64,000 nt of DNA, from positions 2,545,693-2,609,692 of the forward strand of contig NZ_JH651384.1 in the NCBI RefSeq assembly GCF_000260135.1. Reading direction: 5' to 3'. Below are positions 28,006 through 37,634 of the stretch, one piece after another (within the stretch, counting starts at the first letter, position 1; the number at the start of each line of letters is the position of its first letter). This DNA comes from Thiothrix nivea DSM 5205 (GTDB lineage Bacteria > Pseudomonadota > Gammaproteobacteria > Thiotrichales > Thiotrichaceae). The notes beneath the pieces are model-generated. The model saw nothing but the letters and a program-made list of their open reading frames with translations, searched no databases and had not been told where the DNA came from. The translations under genes and the position numbers were made by a program.

Positions 28006-30006
28006 TTACGCGACAGCGTTGATGGCGTTCAGCACGTTATCCACGGTGAAACCGAACTGTTCAAACAACTGGTTGGCTGGCGCTGATTCACCGAAGGTGG
28101 TCATGCACACAACCTTGCCGTTCAGGCCGACATACTTGTACCAGCCGTCGCCGATGGCGGCTTCCACCGCCACGCGGGCAGTCACGGCAGCAGGCAGTAC
28201 GGATTCCTTGTAAGCCGCATCCTGCGCGTCGAACACGTCAGTGGAAGGCATGGAAACCACGCGCACTTTCTTGTCAGACTTGGCAGCCGCCTGCATGGCT
28301 AGATCCACTTCGGAACCGGTGGCGATAACGATGACATCAGGTGTGCCGTCAGTGTCTTTCAGGACGTAACCACCCTTGGCGATGTTGGCAATCTGCTCAG
28401 GTGTGCGGGTCTGGTGCTTCAGGTTCTGGCGCGAGAAGATCAGGCAGCTGGGGCCGTCCTTGTATTCAATCGCGTGTTTCCAGGAAACAGCCGTTTCCAC
28501 CGCGTCACAAGCACGCCATACGGACATGCGCGGGATCATGCGTAGCGTTGGAATTTGCTCGACCGGCTGATGGGTCGGGCCGTCTTCGCCCAGACCGATG
28601 GAGTCATGGGTGTAAACGAAGATGCTCTGGATTTTCATCAGCGCTGCCATACGCAGGGCATTACGTGCGTATTCAGAGAACATCAGGAAAGTCGCGCCGT
28701 AAGGCAGCAAACCACCATGCAGGGCCATGCCGTTCATGATGGCGCTCATGCCGAACTCGCGCACGCCGTAAGACAGGTAGTTGCCGCTGAAGTCCTGCGC
28801 TTTGCCGTGGCCAGCACTGATGTGCTTGCTCATCTTGTTGAAGGTGTTGTTGGAAGGCGTCAGGTCAGCAGAACCGCCGAGGAATTCAGGCAGCAATGGC
28901 GCAAACGCATCCAGCGCATTCTTGGAAGCCACGCGGGTCGCTGGGGACTCAGCTTTCGCATCAATCGCAGCAATCGCCTTGGCAGATTCATCCGCCCAGT
29001 TAGCAGGCAGCTCGCCCGCCATGCGGCGCTTGAATTCAGCCGCTTCCGCCGGGAATGCTGCTGCGTAAGCGTCGAACTTCGTGTTCCAGTCAGCTTCAGC
29101 CGCGCCGCCTTTTTCTTTCGCATCCCAACCGGCATAAACTTCGGAAGGAATTTCGAACGGGCCATGCTTCCAGCCCAGTGCTTCGCGGGTCAGGGCGATT
29201 TCGTCGTTGCCCAGTGGTGCGCCGTGGCAATCGTGGGAACCAGCCTTGTTGGGGGAGCCGAAACCAATAGTGGTTTTGCAGCAGATCATGGAAGGCTTGC
29301 CGGTTTCAGTGCGGGCAGCTTCAACCGCTGCCTTGATGGCATCCGCATCATGGCCGTCAACACCCGCAACAACGTGCCAGCCGTAAGCTTCAAAACGCTT
29401 AGGGGTATCGTCAGTAAACCAGCCGTCCACTTCACCGTCGATGGAAATGTTGTTGTCGTCGTAGAAGCAGATCAGTTTACCCAGACCCATGGTGCCAGCG
29501 AAAGAGCAGGCTTCGTGGGAGATGCCTTCCATCAGGCAGCCATCGCCCAGGAATACGTAGGTGTAATGGTCAACGATGTCGTGACCCGGCTTGTTGAACT
29601 GTGCTGCGAGGATTTTTTCAGCCAGCGCCATGCCGACGGCATTGGTGATGCCCTGACCCAGAGGGCCGGTGGTGGTTTCAACGCCCGGCGCATAGCCATA
29701 CTCAGGGTGGCCAGGGGTTTTGGAATGCAATTGGCGGAAGGCTTTCAGGTCATCCATGCTCAGCCCGTAGCCGGTCAGGTGCAGCACGGAGTATGGCAGC
29801 ATGGAACCATGACCATTGGACATGACGAAACGGTCACGGTTGGCCCAGTCAGGATTCTGCGGGTTGTGGGACATGTAGTCGTTGTAGAGCACCTCGGCAA
29901 TGTCGGCCATGCCCATGGGCGCACCCGGATGCCCGGAATTTGCTTTTTGTACGGCATCCATAGCAAGGACGCGGATTGCGTTAGCCAACTCGCGGCGTGT
30001 AGTCAT
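28006..30006 (-). CDS. tkt: Transketolase
   Basis: A 666-residue thiamine-diphosphate enzyme that moves two-carbon units among sugar phosphates, essential for RuBP regeneration and the pentose phosphate pathway. It shows [20 protein letters not shown] near the start, the ThDP motif region GDGCLMEG with a downstream NN, and [19 protein letters not shown]. The start chosen is the ATG with AGGAGAC upstream, eight codons inside the longest frame. It is the first gene of the minus-strand carbon block, divergent from metK, with 509 bases between. Confidence 0.95.
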   Translation of the reverse strand: MTTRRELANAIRVLAMDAVQKANSGHPGAPMGMADIAEVLYNDYMSHNPQNPDWANRDRFVMSNGHGSMLPYSVLHLTGYGLSMDDLKAFRQLHSKTPGHPEYGYAPGVETTTGPLGQGITNAVGMALAEKILAAQFNKPGHDIVDHYTYVFLGDGCLMEGISHEACSFAGTMGLGKLICFYDDNNISIDGEVDGWFTDDTPKRFEAYGWHVVAGVDGHDADAIKAAVEAARTETGKPSMICCKTTIGFGSPNKAGSHDCHGAPLGNDEIALTREALGWKHGPFEIPSEVYAGWDAKEKGGAAEADWNTKFDAYAAAFPAEAAEFKRRMAGELPANWADESAKAIAAIDAKAESPATRVASKNALDAFAPLLPEFLGGSADLTPSNNTFNKMSKHISAGHGKAQDFSGNYLSYGVREFGMSAIMNGMALHGGLLPYGATFLMFSEYARNALRMAALMKIQSIFVYTHDSIGLGEDGPTHQPVEQIPTLRMIPRMSVWRACDAVETAVSWKHAIEYKDGPSCLIFSRQNLKHQTRTPEQIANIAKGGYVLKDTDGTPDVIVIATGSEVDLAMQAAAKSDKKVRVVSMPSTDVFDAQDAAYKESVLPAAVTARVAVEAAIGDGWYKYVGLNGKVVCMTTFGESAPANQLFEQFGFTVDNVLNAINAVA

Positions 30007-30355
30007 TGACGGGTCTCCTGTAGTTTTCAAATATCACGGTCAGCCAGGCAAGCGGCATGGCTGGAAATGTGGCGAGTGCAAGATTCCGATACTGCCTGTC
30101 ACAGTGAAAGGATGCAGTTCAGTATGGGGTTCCTGCATTGCCCGGAAGTCAACTGCTACCCCGTAAGCGCGACCAAAGCGGCGTAACAGCGCCTGTTGTA
30201 TAATTATTATTCAGACATGTTAAAGCTCTTGTATTGTGGCGAACTTCTCGATATGGGGCAACTCCCCCATCTTGGATAGATAACCGGCTTAAATGATGAA
30301 TTTTTTATTACCTTAACAGCTACGGAATAATGCAAGTGGGTCAAGTTTTCGCTAT

Positions 30356-30361
30356 TATACT
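30356..30361 (+). promoter_or_regulatory. Possible -10 element of the metK promoter
   Basis: TATACT lies about 55 bases before the SAH riboswitch, a sensible position for the start of its leader. No convincing -35 box is seen, so confidence is low. The remaining tkt-metK interval (30007-30411) shows an AT-rich patch near 30195 and a 6-bp hairpin at 30253-30270, but no gene. Confidence 0.3.
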
Positions 30362-30411
30362 GCCCGTCGGTGATTTGAAGGGCTTTTTAGTCACTGCAAA
30401 ATCATCCTTCC

Positions 30412-30490
30412 CATTGTCTGAGGAGCGCTGCGACGGGACGCCCGCCAGGCTCAGATCATGGCACTTACATACAACGGCGCTCAGTCATTT
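30412..30490 (+). promoter_or_regulatory. S-adenosylhomocysteine (SAH) riboswitch
   Basis: The core matches the SAH aptamer closely: GAGGAGCGCTGC (from 30421), CCAGGCTCAGAT (from 30445) and AACGGCGCTCA (30473-30483). Helices are visible: GAGCGC (30423-30428) with GCGCTC (30477-30482), and TCTGAG (30417-30422) with CTCAGA (30450-30455). It sits 26 bases before metK in the metK-ahcY-methyltransferase-metF operon. SAH riboswitches turn genes on when SAH accumulates, so SAH should induce its own removal and methyl-group recycling. Confidence 0.92.
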
Positions 30491-30515
30491 TACTTTTTAC
30501 TGATGGAGAACTTTA

Positions 30516-31679
30516 ATGACTGAGAGAAGCTACCTGTTTACTTCCGAGTCTGTTTCCGAAGGCCACCCGGACAAAATGGCGGATCAGGTATCCGACGCCA
30601 TTCTGGATGCCATCATCGCCAAAGACCCGTATGCACGTGTTGCCTGCGAAACCATGACAAAAACTGGCATGGTCGTGCTGGCGGGTGAAATTACCACCAC
30701 CGCTGAAATTGACTACGAAGGTATCGTGCGCGGCGTTGTTAACGACATCGGCTACAACAATTCCGAAATTGGCTTCGACGGCCACACTTGCGCAGTCATC
30801 AACGCACTGGGCAAGCAATCCCCTGACATTGCCATGGGCGTTGATCGTGCCAAGCCTGAAGACCAGGGCGCGGGCGACCAGGGCCTGATGTTCGGTTACG
30901 CCAGCAACGAAACTGACGTGTTGATGCCAGCCGCACTGACCTACGCCCACCGCTTGGTGCGCGTGCAGTCCGAAGTGCGCAAGAACGGCACGCTGCCATG
31001 GCTGCGCCCGGATGCAAAATCGCAAGTCACCGTGCGCTACGAAGGCGGCAAGATCGTTGCCATCGACGCGGTTGTCCTTTCCACCCAGCACAGCCCTGAC
31101 ATCAGCCTCGACGACCTGCGCGAAGGCGTGATGGAACACGTCATCAAGCCGGTACTGCCGGAAGAATGGCTGCACGCTGGCACCCAATACCACATCAACC
31201 CAACCGGCAACTTCGTCATCGGCGGCCCGGTCGGTGACTGTGGCCTGACTGGTCGTAAAATCATCGTTGACACCTACGGCGGCATGGCCCGTCATGGCGG
31301 CGGCGCATTCTCCGGCAAAGACCCATCCAAGGTTGACCGCTCTGCCGCCTATGCTGGCCGCTATGTAGCGAAAAACATCGTGGCAGCCGGTCTGGCCGAC
31401 CGCTGCGAAATCCAGGTCTCCTACGCCATCGGTGTGGCGCAACCGACTTCCATCACGGTAGAAACCTTCGGCACCAACAAGGTTGACGAAACCCTGATCG
31501 AAGCGCTGGTACGCGAACACTTCGACCTGCGTCCTTACGGCATCACCAAGATGCTCGACCTGCTGCGCCCCATGTATCGCGGCACGGCGGCATACGGTCA
31601 CTTCGGTCGTGACGACCTCGACCTGCCATGGGAACGCACCGACAAGGCTGACGCACTGCGTGATGCTGCTGGCCTGTAA
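30516..31679 (+). CDS. metK: S-adenosylmethionine synthetase
   Basis: A 387-residue enzyme making SAM from methionine and ATP. It has [20 protein letters not shown] at the start, [12 protein letters not shown] and [20 protein letters not shown] precedes the ATG. First gene after the SAH riboswitch; ahcY begins 20 bases after its stop. Having SAM synthesis in an SAH-induced operon means the cell responds to SAH by running the whole cycle. Confidence 0.96.
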   Translation: MTERSYLFTSESVSEGHPDKMADQVSDAILDAIIAKDPYARVACETMTKTGMVVLAGEITTTAEIDYEGIVRGVVNDIGYNNSEIGFDGHTCAVINALGKQSPDIAMGVDRAKPEDQGAGDQGLMFGYASNETDVLMPAALTYAHRLVRVQSEVRKNGTLPWLRPDAKSQVTVRYEGGKIVAIDAVVLSTQHSPDISLDDLREGVMEHVIKPVLPEEWLHAGTQYHINPTGNFVIGGPVGDCGLTGRKIIVDTYGGMARHGGGAFSGKDPSKVDRSAAYAGRYVAKNIVAAGLADRCEIQVSYAIGVAQPTSITVETFGTNKVDETLIEALVREHFDLRPYGITKMLDLLRPMYRGTAAYGHFGRDDLDLPWERTDKADALRDAAGL

Positions 31680-31699
31680 AAAGATTAGGAGACTACAAC

Positions 31700-33106
31700 A
31701 TGACCACTTTTAACGACTACATCGTAGCCGACATGAACCTTGCTGCCTGGGGCCGCAAGGAACTCAACATCGCCGAAACTGAAATGCCCGGCCTGATGGC
31801 CATCCGCGAAGAATACGCTGCTTCCAAGCCACTGGCAGGCGCACGTATCGCCGGTTCCCTGCACATGACCATCCAGACCGGCGTGCTGATCGAAACCCTG
31901 CAAGCGCTGGGCGCGGAAGTGCGTTGGGCATCCTGCAACATCTACTCCACTCAGGATCACGCGGCGGCAGCCATCGCTGCAACCAACACCCCGGTATTCG
32001 CGTTCAAGGGCGAATCACTGGCGGAATACTGGGATTTCACCCACAAAATCTTCGAGTGGCCAAACGGTCAGCAAGCCAACATGATCCTGGATGACGGCGG
32101 CGACGCAACCCTGCTGCTGCATCTGGGCGCTCGGGCGGAAAAAGACCCGTCAGTAGTCGCCAACCCGACCTCCGAAGAAGAGACTTATCTGTACGCCGCG
32201 ATCCGCAGCCGCCTGGAGTCTTCCCCGAACTGGTACAGCACCCGTCTGGCGGAAATCCGTGGTGTGACTGAAGAAACCACTACCGGCGTACACCGCCTGT
32301 ACCAGATGCACGCACGTGGCGAGCTGAAATTCCCGGCGATCAACGTCAACGATTCTGTCACCAAATCCAAGTTCGACAACCTGTACGGCTGCCGCGAATC
32401 GCTGGTTGACGGCATCAAGCGCGCCACCGACGTGATGGTCGCAGGCAAGATCGCGGTTGTGTGCGGCTACGGCGACGTGGGAAAAGGTTCCGCGCAAGCC
32501 CTGCGCGCCCTGTCTGCGCAAGTTTGGGTCACTGAAATCGACCCGATCTGCGCCCTGCAAGCCGCAATGGAAGGCTACCGCGTCGTGACCATGGATTACG
32601 CTGCCGACAAGGCCGACATCTTCGTCACCGCCACCGGCAACTTCCACGTCATCAACCATGACCACATGAAGGCGATGAAAGATCAGGCGATCGTCTGCAA
32701 CATCGGCCACTTCGACAACGAAATCGACGTTGCCAGCCTCGAACAGTACGAGTGGGAAGAAATCAAGCCGCAGGTCGACCACATCATCTTCCCTGACGGC
32801 AAGCGCATCACCCTGCTGGCGCAAGGCCGTCTGGTGAACCTGGGCTGCGCGACCGGGCATCCGTCTTACGTCATGTCCTCCTCCTTCGCCAACCAGACCA
32901 TCGCGCAGATCGAACTGTGGACCAAACGTGATAGCGGCGAATACCCGATCAACGTCTACACCCTGCCGAAGCATCTGGATGAGAAAGTTGCCCGCTTGCA
33001 GTTGAAGAAACTGAACGCGCAACTGACTACCCTGACTGAATATCAGGCAAAGTACATCGACGTTGCGGTAGAAGGGCCTTACAAGGCGGATCATTACCGT
33101 TATTAA
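31700..33106 (+). CDS. ahcY: Adenosylhomocysteinase
   Basis: A 468-residue NAD-dependent enzyme splitting SAH into homocysteine and adenosine. It shows [34 protein letters not shown] and the NAD-binding [17 protein letters not shown], and ends with the conserved [13 protein letters not shown] precedes the ATG. It belongs to the riboswitch-controlled operon, and a GC-rich palindromic repeat follows it. Confidence 0.96.
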   Translation: MTTFNDYIVADMNLAAWGRKELNIAETEMPGLMAIREEYAASKPLAGARIAGSLHMTIQTGVLIETLQALGAEVRWASCNIYSTQDHAAAAIAATNTPVFAFKGESLAEYWDFTHKIFEWPNGQQANMILDDGGDATLLLHLGARAEKDPSVVANPTSEEETYLYAAIRSRLESSPNWYSTRLAEIRGVTEETTTGVHRLYQMHARGELKFPAINVNDSVTKSKFDNLYGCRESLVDGIKRATDVMVAGKIAVVCGYGDVGKGSAQALRALSAQVWVTEIDPICALQAAMEGYRVVTMDYAADKADIFVTATGNFHVINHDHMKAMKDQAIVCNIGHFDNEIDVASLEQYEWEEIKPQVDHIIFPDGKRITLLAQGRLVNLGCATGHPSYVMSSSFANQTIAQIELWTKRDSGEYPINVYTLPKHLDEKVARLQLKKLNAQLTTLTEYQAKYIDVAVEGPYKADHYRY

Positions 33107-33110
33107 GAAC

Positions 33111-33202
33111 CCCTCACCCCAGCCCTCCCCTTATCAGGGGAGGGAGTAAGAGGGCGGTGCACCTTCCTGTTCCTCCCCTGATAAGGGGAGGCTAGGAGGG
33201 GT
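33111..33202. repeat. GC-rich double-hairpin repeat, copy B
   Basis: The same architecture as copy A at 26824: CCCTCCCCT-TATC-AGGGGAGGG, a spacer, then CCTCCCCT-GATA-AGGGGAGG and the shared end AGGAGGGGTTTCTT. It separates ahcY from the methyltransferase gene and may lower expression of the distal part of the operon. Confidence 0.8.
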
Positions 33203-33227
33203 TTCTTTCTCAGAGGGCTAAATCAGT

Positions 33228-34649
33228 ATGCAAAATGAGCGGGTCGTCTGGTACGAACCCCAGCCTGCAACCACAGATGCCTGTACCGTATGCGGCAATA
33301 CGCAGCACAACCATCTGGTTTTGCAGGTTGCCCATTGGGTCAAGGATATGGGCATGATGCAGGTAGCTTTGTGCGGGGCGTGTGGCAGCGCATGGTTCCC
33401 TGATATGGAGCGTTATCTGGTTCCTTACCCTGACCAGAACATCATTTTGCAAGACCCTGATTTCCCCTACTACATTTACCATTACCTGGAAATGGTGGGT
33501 GGGCTGGACTGGAAAGTCAGCCTGCTGGAGCGTCTGCCTTTTACCGGTTTTCAATCCGTACTGGAAATCGGCTGCAATGCTGGTGTCATGCTGGATTATT
33601 GCCGGACGATGTGGGATGCCACGACAGTCATCGGGCTGGAACCTTCGGCCTACGGCGTGATGGGTGGAAAATTGCTGGAGATACCCATCCAGTCCCATTA
33701 CCTGCGGGATGCGCCCGAGGTACAGGGGCGGCGGTTTGACTTCATCTACGCGACGGAAGTGCTTGAGCATGTGCAACAGCCGCTGGAGTTTCTGCAAGAG
33801 CTTCGTCAGTACCTGACCGATAATGGCGTGGTAATGCTGACGACCCCTCGGGCAGGAGCATTGAATACGCAAACCCCGCCGGGAGAACTGCTCGCAGCCC
33901 TTTCGCCGGGAGCGCATTATTTCCTGCTGTCGCCGGAAAAGCTGGCTGATCTGGCGCAACAGGCCGGATTTAGCTGGCATCACATCGAGCCTTTTGGCAT
34001 GACGCAAATGGCGGTGTTGTCCCGTCAGCCAGTAGCGTTACGCCCCTGGTTCGACGTAAAGGAGCGGATTCGGGAATACTACCAGCGCAAAACCCGGTTA
34101 GCGGTGCAGGATGCGCGAGTGCAACTGGGGCATTGGATCAACTACCATACCCATACCGCGCAGGCAGACATTCCCGTTGAAGAGAATGTGGTACTGGCGA
34201 TAAAAAGCAGGTTGCGGCATCTGTTCGGTATTGACCTGCAACAACCGCAAGCATTGCTGGAACAGGTTTTGGCGGCAGACTCGCTGGTTGGCATGGGCAA
34301 GGCAATGCCGTATGCCTTGCCGTTCTACCTGTATTGGCAGGCGCGGCAACTGCCTGATTCAGACCCAAGGGTATGGCAGTATTTACAATTGGCCGAGATT
34401 TGCGCCCTGCAAGGCTTGAAGGTGGATTTCCGCAACCTGTTTGTCTACCACGCTCTGGTGATGCAGATCGAAAAAGTCTTGCCGGTTCGCCCGGTTCCGC
34501 AGCCGGATCATGCCTGGCCATTGCTTGCCCGGCAGATACGAGAGTCGGTTCCTGAATTGCAAACGCCCTCGCCACCTGTTGTTTCCAGTGTATTGGGCCA
34601 GATTAAATCCCGATTGAAGCGGGTTGGATCCCGCTGGATGAGAGTTTAG
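33228..34649 (+). CDS. Class I SAM-dependent methyltransferase with N-terminal CxxC pairs
   Basis: A 473-residue protein. Residues 15-65 have two Cys pairs (ACTVCGN and LCGACGS), a likely zinc ribbon. A Rossmann methyltransferase follows: SVLEIGCNAGVMLDYCR (SAM-binding motif I, near residue 110), VIGLEPS, and FIYATEVLEHVQQPLEFL. A helical C-terminal half of about 220 residues has no domain I recognise. It lies between ahcY and metF; metF starts 2 bases after its stop. The substrate is unknown. Its place in an SAH-controlled operon suggests a heavy SAM consumer, which is inference. Confidence 0.75.
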   Translation: MQNERVVWYEPQPATTDACTVCGNTQHNHLVLQVAHWVKDMGMMQVALCGACGSAWFPDMERYLVPYPDQNIILQDPDFPYYIYHYLEMVGGLDWKVSLLERLPFTGFQSVLEIGCNAGVMLDYCRTMWDATTVIGLEPSAYGVMGGKLLEIPIQSHYLRDAPEVQGRRFDFIYATEVLEHVQQPLEFLQELRQYLTDNGVVMLTTPRAGALNTQTPPGELLAALSPGAHYFLLSPEKLADLAQQAGFSWHHIEPFGMTQMAVLSRQPVALRPWFDVKERIREYYQRKTRLAVQDARVQLGHWINYHTHTAQADIPVEENVVLAIKSRLRHLFGIDLQQPQALLEQVLAADSLVGMGKAMPYALPFYLYWQARQLPDSDPRVWQYLQLAEICALQGLKVDFRNLFVYHALVMQIEKVLPVRPVPQPDHAWPLLARQIRESVPELQTPSPPVVSSVLGQIKSRLKRVGSRWMRV

Positions 34650-34651
34650 TT

Positions 34652-35566
34652 ATGAATGATTTACACGAGCACGAGCATGAGCATGAGCATGAGCATGAGC
34701 ATGAGCATGAGCATGAGCACGCGCAACGTGACGACCTGATCTTCAGCTTTGAGTTTTTCCCGCCCAAGACCGAGAAGGGCGTGGAAAACCTGCGGGCGGT
34801 GCGCACCCAACTGGCGGAACTGAAACCGCGTTTCTTTTCCGTCACTTACGGCGCGGGCGGTTCCACGCAGACCAATACGCTGAATACGGTGCTGGAAATC
34901 CAGCGCGATTCCGATATTGAAGCTGCGCCGCACCTGTCGTGCGTGGGTTCCAGTGCGGAGCAAATCCGCGAGATTCTGGAAACCTACCGTGATAACGGCA
35001 TCCGGCATATCGTCGCCCTGCGCGGCGACCTGCCATCCGGTACGCGCGACATCGGCGAATTCCGCTACGCCAACGAGCTGGTGGAATTCATCCGCAAGGA
35101 AACCGGTGACCACTTCAACATCGAAGTGGCAGCCTACCCGGAGATGCACCCGCAAGCGCCGAACCTGAAGGTCGACATCGACAACTTCGTGCGCAAGGTC
35201 AACGCCGGAGCCAACAGCGCCATCACGCAGTATTTCTACAATGCGGATGCGTACTGGCACTTCGTCGACACTTGTGCCGACAAGGGCGTGGACATTCCAA
35301 TCGTGCCCGGCATCATGCCGATCACCAACTACACCCAACTGGCGCGGTTTTCCGACATGTGCGGGGCGGAAATCCCGCGCTGGCTGCGCAAGCAACTGGA
35401 AACCTACGGCGATGATGTCGAGTCGATTGCCAAATGCGGCGAGGAATTCGTCACCTTACTGTGTGAAAACCTGTTGGAAACCGGCGCGCCGGGGCTGCAT
35501 TTCTACACCATGAACCGGGTTGAGCCGACCATGAGTATCTGGCGCAACCTAGGCCTATCGGAATAG
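34652..35566 (+). CDS. metF: Methylenetetrahydrofolate reductase with N-terminal His-Glu tract
   Basis: A 304-residue FAD enzyme making 5-methyl-THF, the methyl donor for methionine. The core is standard: SFEFFPPKTEKGVENL, SVTYGAGGSTQTNT, ALRGDLPSG and ITQYFYNADAYWHF. It is odd in having residues 5-23 as strictly alternating His and Glu (10 His, 9 Glu), encoded by a near-perfect GAGCAT hexanucleotide repeat at 34664-34720. The repeat unit is two codons, so slippage would change length without breaking the frame. The start is fixed by the upstream stop 2 bases away. Last gene of the SAH operon. Confidence 0.93.
   Translation: MNDLHEHEHEHEHEHEHEHEHEHAQRDDLIFSFEFFPPKTEKGVENLRAVRTQLAELKPRFFSVTYGAGGSTQTNTLNTVLEIQRDSDIEAAPHLSCVGSSAEQIREILETYRDNGIRHIVALRGDLPSGTRDIGEFRYANELVEFIRKETGDHFNIEVAAYPEMHPQAPNLKVDIDNFVRKVNAGANSAITQYFYNADAYWHFVDTCADKGVDIPIVPGIMPITNYTQLARFSDMCGAEIPRWLRKQLETYGDDVESIAKCGEEFVTLLCENLLETGAPGLHFYTMNRVEPTMSIWRNLGLSE
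34664..34720 (+). repeat. Hexanucleotide coding microsatellite
   Basis: About 9.5 units of GAGCAT with three units as GAGCAC or CACGAG, coding for the His-Glu tract of metF. All units keep the frame. Confidence 0.95.
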
Positions 35567-35597
35567 TTTCCGACCAAAGCTGTTCCTTATCAATCAA

Positions 35598-35618
35598 GGT
35601 GCGCTCTTGCAGCGCACC
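35598..35618 (+). terminator. Hairpin after metF
   Basis: GGTGCGCT (35598-35605) pairs with AGCGCACC (35611-35618) around CTTGC, 31 bases after the metF stop. There is no T tract; the position suits the end of the SAM-cycle operon. Confidence 0.5.
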
Positions 35619-35689
35619 CGCCCCGAGTATGGCCTTTAGCTGCCCCCGAAGCTGCCATCACACTATATATTGTATGCGAGAAATACCGG

Positions 35690-35912
35690 GAGCACATACT
35701 TATGCACATTTGTCAACTTTTGGTAATATCGTTTCAGCACATCGGCATAACCACTTGTTGGCATTCCAAACAAAACATAACTACATGATTTATAAGAATA
35801 AACAATTTGTTGATTTTTTGGTCAATCTGACAGGAACCTTTGAAAAACAAGCCTTGCCAGCCTTAATCCACAAAACTTTCCACATACTTATCCACAGAAA
35901 CTGGGGATAACC
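35690..35912. other. AT-rich intergenic region with a cluster of DnaA-box matches
   Basis: The metF-dusC interval has TTATGCACA (35700-35708), TAATCCACA (35864-35872), a perfect TTATCCACA (35888-35896) and, on the minus strand, TTATCCCCA (35902-35910). The DNA between is AT-rich, especially around 35780-35830. This is the look of a DnaA-binding region, such as a replication origin or a DnaA-titrating site. No dnaA, dnaN, gidA or parAB gene is nearby, so origin status is uncertain. No gene is supported in 35567-35979. Confidence 0.45.
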
Positions 35913-35979
35913 CCGCAACCGCCTGATTCAGCAGCCATTAAAGAAAGCGCCGAGTGATGACTGATACCGTTTTGCCAAC

Positions 35980-36927
35980 ATGCGCCTGATCCTTGCCCCG
36001 ATGGAGGGCGTGCTTGACCACACCCTGCGCGACATCCTGACCCGCATCGGCGGCTATGACCGTTGTGTAACCGAATTCGTGCGCGTGCTTGACCGGCCAT
36101 TGCCTGTGCGCGTGTTTTACCGTGCTTGCCCGGAACTGCTCGCAGACGGCAAAACACCTGCCGGAACCCCGGTTTACCTGCAACTGCTGGGTGGTGACCC
36201 CCCCGTGATGGCGGCCAATGCACACATTGCGGCACAATTGGGTGCGCCCGGCATCGACCTCAATTTCGGCTGCCCCTCCAAAACCGTCAACAGCAGCGAT
36301 GGTGGTTCTGTACTGCTGCGCGAGCCGGAACGGGTGTATGGTATCGTCCGGGCAGTGCGCCTCGCTGTTAGCCCGCAGATTCCCGTCACCACCAAAATCC
36401 GTCTCGGTTTTCATGACAGCAGTTTGTTCGAAGACATTGCGCTGGGCATCCAGGCAGCAGGAGCCACGGAACTGTGTGTACACGCCCGCACCCGTCAGCA
36501 GGGTTACCTGCCGCCTGCCTATTGGCCTGAAATCGGCAAGGTCAAACCCAAGCTCACCCTGCCGGTGATCGCCAACGGGGAAATCTGGTCAACCGCCAAC
36601 GCCCGTCAGGCGCAAGCCGAGAGCGGTTGCACCGACCTGATGCTGGGGCGCAGCGCACTCAGCTTCCCCGACCTGGCGCAAGCCATCAAGGCGCAACACG
36701 CCGGAGAAGATTACACCCCCATGCCTTGGGCGGCTGTGCTGCCACTGGTCTTGCAATACGCCGCCACGCTGGAAGGGCGCGCGCCCAAATATGCCGCCAG
36801 TTTCATCAAACAATGGTTCACCTACCTACGCCGCCAGTACCCCGAAGCTGAAACACTGTTCCAGCACATAAAACGCCTGAAACTGCCCACAGACATTAGA
36901 CAGGTTTTAGAAGGACATAGCCCATGA
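35980..36927 (+). CDS. dusC: tRNA-dihydrouridine(16) synthase DusC
   Basis: A 315-residue FMN enzyme that reduces a uridine in the tRNA D-loop. It has LILAPMEGVLDHTLRDILTR at the start, DLNFGCPSKTVNSSDGGS with the catalytic Cys, the VHARTRQQGY block and VIANGEIWS. The DHTLRDILTRIGGYD opening and length point to DusC rather than DusA or DusB. The ribosome site is weak. The next gene, cobO, overlaps its stop (ATGA), so the two are translationally coupled. Confidence 0.88.
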   Translation: MRLILAPMEGVLDHTLRDILTRIGGYDRCVTEFVRVLDRPLPVRVFYRACPELLADGKTPAGTPVYLQLLGGDPPVMAANAHIAAQLGAPGIDLNFGCPSKTVNSSDGGSVLLREPERVYGIVRAVRLAVSPQIPVTTKIRLGFHDSSLFEDIALGIQAAGATELCVHARTRQQGYLPPAYWPEIGKVKPKLTLPVIANGEIWSTANARQAQAESGCTDLMLGRSALSFPDLAQAIKAQHAGEDYTPMPWAAVLPLVLQYAATLEGRAPKYAASFIKQWFTYLRRQYPEAETLFQHIKRLKLPTDIRQVLEGHSP

Positions 36928-37523
36928 ACGACCACAACCAGCGCCACCAAGCCCGCATGGAACGCAAGAAAGCCCTCATCGACGCCAGCATCGCCCGCGC
37001 AGACCAGGAAAAGGGTCTGCTACTGGTACTGACGGGTAACGGCAAGGGCAAATCCTCCTCCGCCTTTGGCATGGTCGGGCGTTCCCTCGGCCACCGCATG
37101 AAGGTCGGCGTCTGCCAGTTCCTCAAAAGCCGTACCGATACTGGTGAGGAAGCCTTCTTCGGCCAGCAGACCAACTGCGAATGGCATGTGCTCGGCGATG
37201 GCTTCACCTGGGAAACCCAGAGCCGTGAGCAGGACATAACCACCGCCCAGCACGGTTGGGAAGTTGCCTGCCAGATGTTGGCCGACCCGGCCTACCATCT
37301 GGTAGTGCTGGACGAGCTTACCTACCTGCTCAACTACGGCTATCTGAACGCGGATCAGGTGCTGGACACGCTGGCCGCCCGCCCCCCCATGCAGCACGTC
37401 GTTGTCACTGGGCGTGCCGCCAGTCCAGCACTCTGCGACTTGGCCGATACGGTGTCGGAAATCGCCGATGTGAAACACGCCTTCCGTAGCGGCATCCAGG
37501 CGCAAAAGGGCATTGACCTATAG
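36924..37523 (+). CDS. cobO: Cob(I)yrinic acid a,c-diamide adenosyltransferase
   Basis: A 199-residue BtuR/CobO/CobA-type enzyme that adds the adenosyl group to cobalamin or its precursor. It has the P-loop TGNGKGKSSSAFGM near residue 38, VCQFLKS, the LDELTYLLNYGYL block and VVTGRAASP. The start overlaps the dusC stop by 4 bases. No other cobalamin gene is close, so it may serve salvage. Confidence 0.93.
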   Translation: MNDHNQRHQARMERKKALIDASIARADQEKGLLLVLTGNGKGKSSSAFGMVGRSLGHRMKVGVCQFLKSRTDTGEEAFFGQQTNCEWHVLGDGFTWETQSREQDITTAQHGWEVACQMLADPAYHLVVLDELTYLLNYGYLNADQVLDTLAARPPMQHVVVTGRAASPALCDLADTVSEIADVKHAFRSGIQAQKGIDL

Positions 37524-37634
37524 GCTTCCGCAACCACAGGTGGGCGCAGTGTAACTGTTGCCCCCAAGGAAGCTGTGTTATGGTCAGGGAACTATCCTTT
37601 AACACCCTCAGGAGTAGAGAGCCGCATTTCTGTC

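Noticed and set aside
30253-30270. Hairpin ATGGGG/CCCCAT as a terminator or riboswitch part
   Set aside because: The stem is only 6 bp, has no T tract and lies outside the SAH aptamer and any gene end.
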